Counted from the first letter of the stretch, positions 18,886-27,448 are shown. The stretch: DNA of 64,000 bases from Polaribacter sp. (GCA_018663625.1 JABJPX010000035.1:1-64000); one strand, 5' to 3'. Notes: a model not told the origin generated them from the sequence alone. A program made the numbers and translations.

Positions 18886-19722
18886 ATGGATAATATTTAC
18901 ATAGAATACAAATTTACCGTAACCCCAAAAGAACCCGCAACCGAGATTTTAATTGCAGAGTTGGGCAATGTTGGTTTTGAGAGTTTCGTAGAAAATGAAA
19001 ATGGCGTTACTGCCTACATTCAAAAAGAAAACTGGAACGATGCGCTTTTTGAAGGTATTTTTATATTGAACTCAGACGAGTTTTTGATTGATTACACGCA
19101 GCATGAAGTTGCTCAAACCAACTGGAATGCAAAATGGGAAAAGAATTTTGAAGCGATTGAGGTAGATGAAACGGTAAGTATTCGTGCCCCATTTCATGAA
19201 AACCCAAATTTGAAATACGATATTGTTATCGAACCAAAAATGAGTTTTGGAACCGGGCATCATGAAACCACCCACATGATGGTGCAGCATTTATTGCAGC
19301 TAGAGCTGGAAAATAAAAAAGTATTAGATATGGGCTGTGGTACTGGAATCTTAGCCATTTTTGCGGAAATGAGAGGGGCTAAGCCAACCGATGCAATTGA
19401 TATTGATAATTGGTGTTATTTGAACTCCATTGAAAATGTAGAACGCAATAATTGCGAGCACATTTCTGTTTTTGAAGGAGATTCGACACTGTTAACAGAT
19501 AAGAAATACGATGTAATTATTGCAAACATCAACCGAAATATTTTGTTGATGGACATGGAGATCTATACCAATTGTCTGAATGAAAATGGTGTTTTGCTCT
19601 TAAGTGGTTTTTACAAAGAAGACATTCCAATGATTGATGCGGAAGTTTCTAAATACCAATTGAAATTGGAAACTAACCTCGAAAGAAATAATTGGGTTGC
19701 TTTAAAATATAATAAGTTGTAA
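18886..19722 (+). CDS. prmA: Ribosomal protein L11 methyltransferase
   Basis: A 278-residue SAM-dependent methyltransferase that methylates ribosomal protein L11. It has the N-terminal substrate-recognition domain, the linker PKMSFGTGHHETT and SAM-binding motif DMGCGTGILAIFA, then the NINRNILL catalytic loop (family NPPY/NIL-like). Length is normal for Bacteroidota PrmA. clpS begins about 10 bp after the stop and has its own promoter within this gene's 3' end. Confidence 0.93.
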   Translation: MDNIYIEYKFTVTPKEPATEILIAELGNVGFESFVENENGVTAYIQKENWNDALFEGIFILNSDEFLIDYTQHEVAQTNWNAKWEKNFEAIEVDETVSIRAPFHENPNLKYDIVIEPKMSFGTGHHETTHMMVQHLLQLELENKKVLDMGCGTGILAIFAEMRGAKPTDAIDIDNWCYLNSIENVERNNCEHISVFEGDSTLLTDKKYDVIIANINRNILLMDMEIYTNCLNENGVLLLSGFYKEDIPMIDAEVSKYQLKLETNLERNNWVALKYNKL

Positions 19723-19727
19723 TTTTG
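19697..19727 (+). promoter_or_regulatory. Complete Bacteroidota promoter for clpS inside prmA
   Basis: TTG (19697-19699), 20-base spacer, then TAATTTTG (19720-19727). Both elements and the spacing fit the Bacteroidota consensus (TTG-N19-21-TAnnTTTG). The start would fall near 19731-19734, right at the ATG codons of clpS, so the mRNA is probably leaderless. Confidence 0.55.
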
Positions 19728-19735
19728 TGAGAATG

Positions 19736-20011
19736 ATGAGCACCAAAGAAAAAATACAAGAAGAAGTCGATACCCTTGAGCAAGAAGTATTTCAGCATGA
19801 AATTGTTTTGCACAATGATGATGTAAATACTTTTGATTATGTCATTGATTCTTTAGTTGCTGTTTGTGACCATACGGTTGAGCAAGCAGAACAATGTGCT
19901 TATTTGGTGCACTACAAAGGAAAATGCACTGTAAAATCAGGTGAATTTAAAGAGTTAGAACCAAAATGCTCGAAACTATTACAATTAGGCCTGTCTGCCG
20001 AATTAATTTAA
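19736..20011 (+). CDS. clpS: ClpS, Clp protease adaptor
   Basis: A 91-residue adaptor that binds the ClpA/ClpC N-domain and delivers N-degron substrates. The signature LHNDDVNTFDYVIDSL is the substrate-binding motif, followed by AEQCAYLVHYKGKCTVKSG. The start is ambiguous: ATG at 19733 and 19736 are consecutive, and 19736 (MSTKEK) is chosen by family habit; a GTG at 19727 would overlap the -7 box. A 90-codon gene follows after 3 bp. Confidence 0.93.
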   Translation: MSTKEKIQEEVDTLEQEVFQHEIVLHNDDVNTFDYVIDSLVAVCDHTVEQAEQCAYLVHYKGKCTVKSGEFKELEPKCSKLLQLGLSAELI

Positions 20012-20014
20012 CAC

Positions 20015-20287
20015 ATGGAAAATATCTTTAAATATTATCAGTTTTCAGCATTTTTTAAAGACGAATCTGATGTTTTTTCGGGCAATCAAATTGCCTATAC
20101 AGAACTGAATAAAACCCATTATTTAATTTTTGAAAAAAAAGAAGACAGTTATACACTTTTTGTATCTCGGTATGGAGGTCGCCATGAAATTGGTAAACTT
20201 AAACCCGAAATTTTAGAAACGGTGGTAGAAAACTACGACAAATCAATTCCAGAACACAGAGTTGCCCTAAGAAGGTATTTGGGTTAG
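20015..20287 (+). CDS. Hypothetical protein downstream of clpS
   Basis: A 90-residue protein that I do not recognise. It is mixed alpha/beta, with FKYYQFSAFFKDESDVFSGNQ near the start and ALRRYLG at the end; there is no signal peptide or membrane segment. It begins 3 bp after clpS, so it belongs to the same operon, and ends before a strong bidirectional terminator. No defined motif is visible. Confidence 0.65.
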   Translation: MENIFKYYQFSAFFKDESDVFSGNQIAYTELNKTHYLIFEKKEDSYTLFVSRYGGRHEIGKLKPEILETVVENYDKSIPEHRVALRRYLG

Positions 20288-20343
20288 GGAAGTTGATGTG
20301 TTAACTCCTTTTTTATATTCAATTAGAGTTCATTTTATATTTA

Positions 20344-20387
20344 ATAAAAAAGCAACTAACTTATAATAAGTTAGTTGCTTTTTTTTG
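20344..20387. terminator. Bidirectional terminator between clpS operon and tRNA-Arg
   Basis: Perfect stem AGCAACTAACTTA/TAAGTTAGTTGCT with loop TAA, flanked by A-run and T-run on the two sides. It serves the plus-strand clpS operon and the minus-strand tRNA gene. Confidence 0.9.
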
Positions 20388-20461
20388 TGACCATGGCAGG
20401 ATTCAAACCTGCAACCTCTTGAGCCGTAATCAAGTGCGCTATTCAGTTGCGCCACATGGCC
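20388..20461 (-). tRNA. tRNA-Arg (anticodon ACG)
   Basis: A 74-base cloverleaf on the minus strand. Acceptor GGCCATG pairs with CATGGTC (one G:U), discriminator A. The anticodon arm CTTGA-TTACGGC-TCAAG gives anticodon ACG, which would be edited to ICG and read CGU/CGC/CGA. The T arm is GCAGG/CCTGC with loop TTTGAAT. The CCA end is not encoded. Confidence 0.95.
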
Positions 20462-20519
20462 TTTTTGCGGGTGCAAATATAGGAGCAATTTTTAAATAAG
20501 AAAAGCTATTTTACTCTTT

Positions 20520-20750
20520 TTATGAATTAATTTCTTCTTTGTAGGTTTCGAGAATCGGCGTGGCTTTTTCTAAGTCGGTATTTAAGATGAACAATTCCAC
20601 CATTCTACCCAGAGTACCAAAGCCTGCAAGCGTGCCAGAATGAATATGATCCTTTGTAATAGATCCAATATTGACATCCTCTAAACGAACTGCTAAGCCT
20701 TTTACAATGATTGAAGATCCCGAGAATACTTTGATATGTGCTGTTGTCAT
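20520..20750 (-). CDS. DUF2007-like small protein
   Basis: A 76-residue protein whose beginning (HIKVFSGSSIIVKGLAVRLED) and end (VELFILNTDLEKATPILE) match the layout of the DUF2007 'putative signal transducing protein' family. This is a small ferredoxin-like fold with no proven function. No signal or membrane part is present. It starts 11 bp after the 50-codon gene on the same strand, so the two form a small operon with a promoter near 20933-20960. Confidence 0.75.
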   Translation of the reverse strand: MTTAHIKVFSGSSIIVKGLAVRLEDVNIGSITKDHIHSGTLAGFGTLGRMVELFILNTDLEKATPILETYKEEINS

Positions 20751-20761
20751 AATTTTAAATT

Positions 20762-20914
20762 TCAGTCAATTGCGTTCATAGTAACATAGGCTCTCCATCC
20801 AATAATTGCTAATTGGAATTTTGATGCTTTAGAAATGTCTAATTGCTTTTTGGTAAAAGACGGAAAGACGACTTTGTTCACTTTTGCAATCACTTTGAAA
20901 ACTTGTTTTTTCAT
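20762..20914 (-). CDS. Small conserved flavobacterial protein (50 aa)
   Basis: A 50-residue basic protein starting MKKQVFKVIAKVNKVVFPSF and ending IGWRAYVTMNAID. From memory, near-identical short proteins occur widely in Flavobacteriaceae and are often labelled 'SsrA-binding protein', but this one has none of the SmpB beta-barrel and I do not accept that label. It may be a helical, membrane- or nucleic-acid-binding peptide. It precedes the DUF2007-like gene by 11 bp. Confidence 0.7.
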   Translation of the reverse strand: MKKQVFKVIAKVNKVVFPSFTKKQLDISKASKFQLAIIGWRAYVTMNAID

Positions 20915-20932
20915 TACCAATTTGTTTGGTGT

Positions 20933-20960
20933 CAAATTTACTAAAAAATAAACAACTCAA
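20933..20960 (-). promoter_or_regulatory. Promoter for the 20914-20520 operon
   Basis: On the minus strand: TTG (20960-20958), 17-base spacer, TAAATTTG (20940-20933). The ATG is about 13-15 bases after the predicted start. The -33 element lies within the arm of the hairpin at 20951-20981. Confidence 0.5.
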
Positions 20961-20981
20961 CCTTTTAGCGGGTGAGTTGTT
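20951..20981. terminator. Orphan bidirectional hairpin
   Basis: AACAACTCA/TGAGTTGTT 9-bp stem with an inner CC/GG and loop TTTTAGC; T-rich after it on both strands. No gene reads into it from either direction in the current sequence. Confidence 0.55.
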
Positions 20982-21479
20982 TTTGGTTTCAATGATTACT
21001 TCATTGTAATTTGCTAAAATGTAAATAGAAGAATCGACCTGATGTATTCAGTCATTTTTTTAAAATAAAAGCGTTATTAGAAATTGAAAAATCCATAGAA
21101 TAATTTTTGAGATAATTGGTATCATGTTTTGTGATTTAAATTTATAAAAATTGAGCAATTTCGAAATTGTGATATCAATATATATTTATTGCAATCTTAT
21201 TGCCAACTATTTTAGGGACTATTAATTAAACTGATTTAATATTTATAACATAAAACAGGGTTTTGATTATAATATTAAATACTATCTCTTACGATGAAGT
21301 TTAATTTTGTAATGCATAATGAGCTAATAAGTTAAATACTGTTAGGAAGTAAAGGGATTTTTCTTGTTTATTTTTTAAAAAGGTCGAAAAAACATCTTTT
21401 TTTAGCTCTTTTTTCACCTTTTGATCTTTTCGTTTTATTAAAACTGATAAAAATGTATCTTCGCTAAAAAATAAAATAC
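20982..21479. other. Long AT-rich intergenic stretch
   Basis: About 500 bases without an ORF above ~15 codons on either strand that I could find, very AT-rich. The only elements seen are a 7/8 match to the -7 box (TATCTTCG) about 25 bases before the antiporter start. It may hold an untranslated leader or the remains of a lost gene. Confidence 0.5.
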
Positions 21480-22412
21480 ATGAATTTTTTATTCATAATT
21501 GCAGGCTTAGTGTTGTTGATTTTAGGTGGGAACTGGTTGTTGAAAGCTGCGGTTGCTTTGTCCTTAAAATTAAACATTCCTAAAATAGTTATAGGTATGA
21601 CTGTGGTTTCCTTTGCAACTTCGGCACCTGAACTTATTGTAAGTCTAAAAGCAGCTTTAAATGGTGCACCCGATTTAGCACTTGGAAACGTAATTGGTTC
21701 AAACATTGCGAATTTAGGTTTCGTTTTAGGGATTACTCTATTATTTGGGGCGATGGAAATTCAGAAAAGTTTTTACAAAACAGATTGGCCGGTAATGATG
21801 CTAGCTTCTGTTTTATTGTATTTTTTTTTAGCAGGCGACCAGGTCATTGTTCGTTATGAAGGAATCATCTTGTTTAGTCTGCTTGTGCTATTTTTAATGT
21901 ATTTGTTGCGCTTTCAAAAGGCTACCCTTGAAGAAGATCTTCCTGAAGATGAAGATGCACTGTCTCTATTTTATATGTTGTTTTATCTGGTGATCGGAGG
22001 CGTTGGTCTCTGGGCTGGATCGGAATTGTTGGTGAAAGGTGCAAAAGCAATGGCTGAAGATTTTGGAGTGAGTCAACGTATCATTGCAGTAACAGTGGTT
22101 TCTGTAGGAACCAGTATTCCTGAATTATCCGCTTCCATTATTGCAGTTATAAAGAAAGAGAAGGCCATTTCATTGGGAAACCTAATCGGATCCAATATTT
22201 TTAACATTTTAGCTGTTTTAGGAATCACTTCGATAGTAACACCCGTTGCTGTTTCGGATCTCGGTTTATTGAGCAATGATATCTTCTGGATGTTGGGAAT
22301 CTCTTTTCTAACCTTACCCTTTGTCTTTTTACCGAAAAGGTTTCAGTTAAATTGGAAACATGGAATCGTTTTACTTGTCCTTTATGGGGCATTTATTTAC
22401 AGAACACTTTAA
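21480..22412 (+). CDS. Calcium/sodium antiporter, CaCA (YrbG-like)
   Basis: A 310-residue inner-membrane exchanger of the Ca2+:cation antiporter family. Two inverted halves each hold the ion-binding repeat: GMTVVSFATSAPELIVSL with GNVIGSNIANLG, and AVTVVSVGTSIPELSASI with GNLIGSNIFNIL. An acidic loop (LEEDLPEDEDAL) separates the halves. Ten membrane spans are expected. It probably exports Ca2+ in exchange for Na+. It stands alone and ends at a strong bidirectional terminator. Confidence 0.93.
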   Translation: MNFLFIIAGLVLLILGGNWLLKAAVALSLKLNIPKIVIGMTVVSFATSAPELIVSLKAALNGAPDLALGNVIGSNIANLGFVLGITLLFGAMEIQKSFYKTDWPVMMLASVLLYFFLAGDQVIVRYEGIILFSLLVLFLMYLLRFQKATLEEDLPEDEDALSLFYMLFYLVIGGVGLWAGSELLVKGAKAMAEDFGVSQRIIAVTVVSVGTSIPELSASIIAVIKKEKAISLGNLIGSNIFNILAVLGITSIVTPVAVSDLGLLSNDIFWMLGISFLTLPFVFLPKRFQLNWKHGIVLLVLYGAFIYRTL

Positions 22413-22430
22413 AAAAGAATTGAATACATA

Positions 22431-22460
22431 AAAAAAGGCTCGCAAATTGCGAGCCTTTTT
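22431..22460. terminator. Bidirectional terminator between the antiporter and GSII genes
   Basis: AAAAAGGCTCGC/GCGAGCCTTTTT perfect stem with loop AAATT. It ends the plus-strand antiporter and the minus-strand glutamine synthetase transcripts. Confidence 0.92.
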
Positions 22461-22480
22461 GTGAATCTATTTTTTAAAAT

Positions 22481-23506
22481 CTAGCTAATATTCGCCGATT
22501 TTACAGTTTTAATAATTCTACCAGCAATCTTATAAGGATCCCCGTTTGAAGCAGGTCTTCTGTCTTCTAACCAACCTTTCCAGCCTTTTTCAACCGTAAT
22601 AATTGGAATTCGAATTGACGCTCCTCTATCAGAGATTCCGTAAGAGAAATCGTGAATAGACGCTGTTTCATGGTCACCTGTTAAACGTTGGTCGTTAAAC
22701 TCACCATATACTTGAATGTGTTCTTTTACTACTGGTCTAAATGCTTCACAAATTTTCTCATATGTTTCTTGAGAACCACATTCTCTTAAAACAGTATTTG
22801 AAAAGTTTGCATGCATTCCAGAACCATTCCAGTCCATGTCTTTACCTAAAGGTTTTGGATGGTAATCGATATAATAACCATATTGTTCTGTTAAACGGTC
22901 TAATAAGTAACGAGATATCCAAATTTCGTCACCCGCTTGTTTTGCGCCTTTCGCAAACAATTGATATTCCCATTGTCCAGAAGCAACCTCTTGGTTAATT
23001 CCTTCAAAGTTCAATCCAGCATCAATACATAAATCTGCATGCTCTTCAACTAAAAGTCTACCATGCGTATTTTTTCCTCCCACAGAACAGTAATACATTC
23101 CTTGTGGAGCAGGATAACCACCAATAGGGAATCCTAAAGGCAATTGTGTTTTGGTATCCATGATAAAGTATTCTTGCTCAAAACCAAACCAGAAATCATT
23201 GTCTTCATCTTCAATCGTTGCTCTTCCGTTAGAAACGTGCGGTGTACCATCAGCGTTTAAAACTTCGGTCATTACTAAATATCCATTTCTTCTTGTAGGA
23301 TCTGGATAAATTGCAACCGGTTTTAATAAACAGTCAGAAGCATCTCCAGAAGCTTGTTTTGTTGATGACCCATCAAAAGACCAGTTTCCTAGCTCTTCAA
23401 TAGTTCCTTGAAAGTTTTCATGTTCTTCTACTTTGGTTTTACTTCTCATGTTCTGAGTTGGGAAATAACCATCTAACCAAATGTATTCTAATTTAATTTT
23501 TGCCAT
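22481..23506 (-). CDS. Glutamine synthetase type II (eukaryote-like)
   Basis: A 341-residue GSII enzyme, ATP + glutamate + NH3 to glutamine. The short N-terminal beta-grasp (EYIWLDGYFPTQNMRSKTKV, WSFDGSSTKQASGDASDCLLKPV) and catalytic domain (FGFEQEYF, GINQEVASGQWEYQ, GKDMDWNGSGMHANFS, DRGASIRIP) are those of the plant/animal-type synthetase. It is divergent from glnN across 170 bp with a clear promoter. Having two unrelated synthetases back to back suggests nitrogen-state control, but no regulatory motif is identified. Confidence 0.93.
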   Translation of the reverse strand: MAKIKLEYIWLDGYFPTQNMRSKTKVEEHENFQGTIEELGNWSFDGSSTKQASGDASDCLLKPVAIYPDPTRRNGYLVMTEVLNADGTPHVSNGRATIEDEDNDFWFGFEQEYFIMDTKTQLPLGFPIGGYPAPQGMYYCSVGGKNTHGRLLVEEHADLCIDAGLNFEGINQEVASGQWEYQLFAKGAKQAGDEIWISRYLLDRLTEQYGYYIDYHPKPLGKDMDWNGSGMHANFSNTVLRECGSQETYEKICEAFRPVVKEHIQVYGEFNDQRLTGDHETASIHDFSYGISDRGASIRIPIITVEKGWKGWLEDRRPASNGDPYKIAGRIIKTVKSANIS

Positions 23507-23540
23507 TGTAAAGAATTATAAATGAATATTATTAACTATG

Positions 23541-23570
23541 CAAAAATGAAAATTTTTGACGAGGTATCAA
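23541..23570 (-). promoter_or_regulatory. Promoter for the GSII gene
   Basis: On the minus strand: TTG (23570-23568), 19-base spacer, CATTTTTG (23548-23541; 7/8 of TAnnTTTG). The leader to ATG 23506 is about 28 bases. Confidence 0.45.
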
Positions 23571-23633
23571 AAAAATAGGGGGTAAAATGATAAAAATGTT
23601 AACAAAATTATTTAATCCCTAAAATTGAAAGGG

Positions 23634-23641
23634 TATATTTG
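23634..23641 (+). promoter_or_regulatory. -7 promoter box TATATTTG for glnN
   Basis: TATATTTG fits TAnnTTTG, 35 bases before the GSIII start at 23677. Only a TTT at 23611-23613 is present at -33 spacing. Confidence 0.45.
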
Positions 23642-23676
23642 TATTATTAAATTTTATTCAATCAAAAATTACTCAT

Positions 23677-25860
23677 ATGTCAATCATTAGGTTTAATGCT
23701 TTACAAGAAACGCTCAACAGAAAACCGATTAAAATTGTTGAATCCGAAAAAAGATCCTCTTTGTTTGGGAAAAACGTTTTTAATAAAAATGCGATGCAAC
23801 AATACTTAACCAATGCTGCATATGAGAGTGTAATGGATGCAATTGTTCATGGCAAAAGAATAGACCGTAAAATCGCCGATCAAGTTGCAGTGAGTATGAA
23901 AGATTGGGCAATGTCTAAAGGAGCGACGCATTATACGCATTGGTTTCAACCCTTAACAGGTGCAACTGCAGAAAAGCATGATGCCTTTTTTGAATCGATC
24001 AATGGAAGTTTGGCTGTAGAAAAATTTGATGGTGAGCAATTGGTTCAACAAGAACCCGATGCTTCTAGTTTTCCAAACGGAGGCATTAGAAATACTTTTG
24101 AAGCAAGAGGATACACTGCTTGGGATCCAACATCGCCAGCATTTGTCTATGAAACGACCTTGTGTATTCCAACTATTTTTGTATCATATACAGGAGAAGC
24201 ACTGGATAATAAAACTCCTTTATTAAGAGCTTTGCAGGCTGTAGATACTGCAGCAACCGCTGTTTGTAGATATTTTGATAAAAATGTATCCAAAGTAAAT
24301 GCAACCCTAGGATGGGAGCAAGAATATTTTCTAATTGACGAAGCTTTGGCTTTGTCAAGACCCGATCTTTTAATGACAGGTAGAACTTTGCTAGGACATT
24401 CTCCAGCCAAAGGTCAACAATTAGACGATCATTACTTTGGAACCATTCCAGCTCGTGCCATGAGTTTTATGCAAGACTTAGAACAAGAATGCATGTTGTT
24501 GGGTATTCCTGTAAAAACAAGACACAATGAAGTGGCACCAAATCAGTTTGAATTGGCGCCCATTTTTGAAGAAGCTAATTTAGCCGTAGATCACAATTCT
24601 TTATTAATGGATGTGATGGAAAAAGTATCTAAGCGCCATCATTTTAAAGTATTGTTTCACGAAAAACCATTTGCTGGAATCAACGGTTCAGGAAAACATA
24701 ACAATTGGTCCTTATCATCAGACAAAGGTGTCAATTTGTTAAGCCCTGGAAAAACACCGATGAAAAATTTACAATTCTTAACCTTTTTTGTGAACACCAT
24801 TAAAGCTGTTTATGAAAACCAAGAACTGCTAAGAGCTTCCATTGCATCTGCAAGTAACGATTACCGCTTAGGAGCTAACGAAGCGCCACCAGCAATTATG
24901 TCGGTATTTATAGGAAGTCAGTTATCTGCAGTTTTAGATGAATTAGAAAATGTCACAAAAGGGAAGTTGTCACCCCAAGAAAAAACAGATTTAAAACTAA
25001 ATATTATTGGTAAAATTCCTGAGATTTTATTAGACAATACCGACAGAAATAGAACCTCTCCATTTGCTTTTACAGGAAATAAATTTGAGTTTAGAGCAGT
25101 AGGTTCGTGGTCGAATTGTGCTACACCAATGACGGTATTAAATACGATCGTTGCCAAACAATTAAAAGAATTTAAAAATGAAGTTGATCAATTAATTGAG
25201 ACAAAAAACCTTAAAAAAGACGAAGCTGTATTTAATGTTCTAAGAGAATACATCAAGGCATCTAAAAAGATTCGATTTGAAGGAGATGGATATGGAGATG
25301 CTTGGGAAAAAGAAGCCAAAAAACGCGGATTAAGTAATAACAAAACCACACCAGAAGCATTAAAAGTTAAAATTTCGAAAGCAGTGATTGATCTGTATGA
25401 AGAAATGGATGTTATGAGCAAAGTAGAAATTGAAGCTCGTTACGAAATTGAATTGGAGGGATACACTAAAAAAATACAAATAGAAAGTAGGGTTTTAGCG
25501 GATATTTCTAGAAATCATGTGGTGCCAACTGCGATTATTTATCAGAACACGCTGTTAGAAAACACAAAGAATTTGAAAGAGATCTTTGGTGATAATTTCA
25601 AAAATATTGCCAAGGAGCAGATTGAGTTAATTATGATTATTTCAAATCATATTACAGAAATCAATGCGTTGGTAAACAAAATGACCCAAGAACGTAAAAA
25701 CGCCAACAAACAAACGGGCTTAAAATCTGCGGAGTTGTATTGCAATAAAGTAAAACCTTATTTCGAAGAAATACGATATCATTGTGATAAGTTGGAAACC
25801 ATGGTGGATGACAACTTATGGCCATTAACAAAGTACAGAGAATTGCTTTTTACGAGATAA
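23677..25860 (+). CDS. glnN: Glutamine synthetase type III (GlnN)
   Basis: A 727-residue GSIII, the large dodecameric glutamine synthetase typical of Bacteroidota and cyanobacteria. Signatures include WFQPLTGATAEKHDAF near residue 90, WEQEYFLID, RHNEVAPNQFELAPIFEEAN, NGSGKHNNWS and GANEAPPAI; a helical C-terminal region follows. It would be the main ammonium-assimilating enzyme in the cytoplasm. It is divergent from GSII and followed by purM after 70 bp. Confidence 0.95.
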   Translation: MSIIRFNALQETLNRKPIKIVESEKRSSLFGKNVFNKNAMQQYLTNAAYESVMDAIVHGKRIDRKIADQVAVSMKDWAMSKGATHYTHWFQPLTGATAEKHDAFFESINGSLAVEKFDGEQLVQQEPDASSFPNGGIRNTFEARGYTAWDPTSPAFVYETTLCIPTIFVSYTGEALDNKTPLLRALQAVDTAATAVCRYFDKNVSKVNATLGWEQEYFLIDEALALSRPDLLMTGRTLLGHSPAKGQQLDDHYFGTIPARAMSFMQDLEQECMLLGIPVKTRHNEVAPNQFELAPIFEEANLAVDHNSLLMDVMEKVSKRHHFKVLFHEKPFAGINGSGKHNNWSLSSDKGVNLLSPGKTPMKNLQFLTFFVNTIKAVYENQELLRASIASASNDYRLGANEAPPAIMSVFIGSQLSAVLDELENVTKGKLSPQEKTDLKLNIIGKIPEILLDNTDRNRTSPFAFTGNKFEFRAVGSWSNCATPMTVLNTIVAKQLKEFKNEVDQLIETKNLKKDEAVFNVLREYIKASKKIRFEGDGYGDAWEKEAKKRGLSNNKTTPEALKVKISKAVIDLYEEMDVMSKVEIEARYEIELEGYTKKIQIESRVLADISRNHVVPTAIIYQNTLLENTKNLKEIFGDNFKNIAKEQIELIMIISNHITEINALVNKMTQERKNANKQTGLKSAELYCNKVKPYFEEIRYHCDKLETMVDDNLWPLTKYRELLFTR

Positions 25861-25900
25861 ATTCATTTCTAAATTGTGGTGTTTTTTTTAATCAAAAGAC

Positions 25901-25908
25901 TAAATTTG
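25901..25908 (+). promoter_or_regulatory. -7 promoter box TAAATTTG for purM
   Basis: TAAATTTG matches TAnnTTTG, 22 bases before ATG 25931. The nearest TTG (25874-25876) is 24 bases upstream, slightly too far. Confidence 0.45.
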
Positions 25909-25930
25909 CAACAACAACACAACCCATAAC

Positions 25931-27109
25931 ATGAGTCAAGAAGTTTCCAAAAGATACGCACAAAGAGGCGTTTCTGCATCGAAAGAAGATGTGCACAATG
26001 CGATTAAGAACATCGACAAAGGATTGTTTCCAAAAGCATTTTGTAAAATTGTACCTGATTATTTAACAAATGATGAAGATTATTGTTTGATAATGCATGC
26101 AGATGGCGCTGGAACAAAATCTTCTTTGGCTTATATGTATTGGAAAGAAACAGGTGATGTTTCTGTATGGAAAGGCATTGCGCAAGATGCATTGATTATG
26201 AATATTGACGATCTATTGTGTGTTGGTGCAACAGACAATATTATGTTGTCTTCGACCATTGGTCGAAATAAAAGTAAAATCCCAGGAGAAGTTTTATCCG
26301 CAATTATCAACGGAACAGAAGCATTAATAGCAGATTTAAAAGGCTTTGGAGTCACCATTCATTCTACTGGAGGAGAAACCGCAGATGTTGGCGATCTAGT
26401 GCGAACCATTATCGTAGATTCTACCGTAACAGCAAGAATGAAGCGCTCTGAAGTAATAGACAATGCCAATATTAAACCAGGCGATGTGATTGTTGGATTG
26501 GAATCTTTTGGACAAGCATCTTATGAAACGGAATATAATGGAGGTATGGGATCCAACGGATTGACTTCTGCAAGACACGATGTTTTTCATAAATATTTAG
26601 CCGATAAATATCCAGAGAGTTTTGATGTGGCTGTTCCTGAAGAATTGGTCTATTCTGGAAACGTAAAATTAACAGATAGTGTCGAAAATTCTCCCATAAA
26701 TGCTGGGAAATTAGTCTTGTCTCCAACAAGAACTTATGCACCAATAATAAAAGAAATTTTATCGAATTTCGACTCGAAAACAGTACACGGAATGGTGCAT
26801 TGTTCTGGAGGTGCGCAAACTAAAATTTTACATTTTGTAGAGAATTTACATATCGTAAAAGACAACCTATTTCCAGTACCCCCTTTATTCAAATTGATAC
26901 AAGAACAATCGAATACCGATTGGAAAGAAATGTATCAAGTTTTTAATTGTGGACACAGAATGGAAATTTATGTTTCTCCAGAAATTGCGCAAGACATTAT
27001 CGCCATCTCAAAATCATACAACGTAAACGCCCAAATTGTGGGTAGTGTGGCTTCAGCGAATTCGAAAAAATTGACCATCAAAAGTGAGTTTGGTGTTTTT
27101 GAATATTAA
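25931..27109 (+). CDS. purM: Phosphoribosylformylglycinamidine cyclo-ligase, Bacteroidota type
   Basis: A 392-residue AIR synthase family protein (EC 6.3.3.1), purine biosynthesis. It is longer than the ~345-residue E. coli PurM and matches the Bacteroidota form often called 'AIR synthase related'. Start YAQRGVSASKEDVH, ATP-binding MHADGAGTKSSLA, NIDDLLCVGATDNIML, STGGETADVGD and CSGGAQTKI fit the family. It stands alone; no other pur gene is in the window. Confidence 0.88.
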   Translation: MSQEVSKRYAQRGVSASKEDVHNAIKNIDKGLFPKAFCKIVPDYLTNDEDYCLIMHADGAGTKSSLAYMYWKETGDVSVWKGIAQDALIMNIDDLLCVGATDNIMLSSTIGRNKSKIPGEVLSAIINGTEALIADLKGFGVTIHSTGGETADVGDLVRTIIVDSTVTARMKRSEVIDNANIKPGDVIVGLESFGQASYETEYNGGMGSNGLTSARHDVFHKYLADKYPESFDVAVPEELVYSGNVKLTDSVENSPINAGKLVLSPTRTYAPIIKEILSNFDSKTVHGMVHCSGGAQTKILHFVENLHIVKDNLFPVPPLFKLIQEQSNTDWKEMYQVFNCGHRMEIYVSPEIAQDIIAISKSYNVNAQIVGSVASANSKKLTIKSEFGVFEY

Positions 27110-27448
27110 AAAAAAATAATTAAAATTCACTTCCGGTATTCAATGCCATAGCTGTTCATAGCTTCCTAAAAGAGTAAGAAAAATCAGTGTTTTTCTTTTA
27201 ATGAGCTCATTGATTAAGAGTCATCTTTACACGATTTAGAGGGTGCTGTTTTACAGCAAATAAAACCCGTAAAAATACATTTACAGAAGGAGTTTTTTTT
27301 GAGGGCTAAAAACCACTATTTTTTATATCTTTATGATTACCTATTTCTGAAAGATAAATTTACGAAATAACGCATTTTAAAATCGTTTTTATAGCTTGCT
27401 GTCATTAGATCGATTTTCAATAAAAAAAAGAGCATAAAAAATAAAAAG
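27110..27448. other. Intergenic stretch of 339 bp, no gene found
   Basis: AT-rich, with no ORF that has a usable start. A minus-strand open frame around 27214-27315 with several Cys codons lacks a start codon. Nothing else supportable is seen. Confidence 0.5.

Noticed and set aside
27214..27315. Cys-rich open frame on the minus strand in the purM-exonuclease gap
   Set aside because: It has 5 Cys in about 32 codons but no ATG, GTG or TTG at its beginning and no recognisable family; chance in AT-rich DNA or a decayed fragment cannot be told apart.
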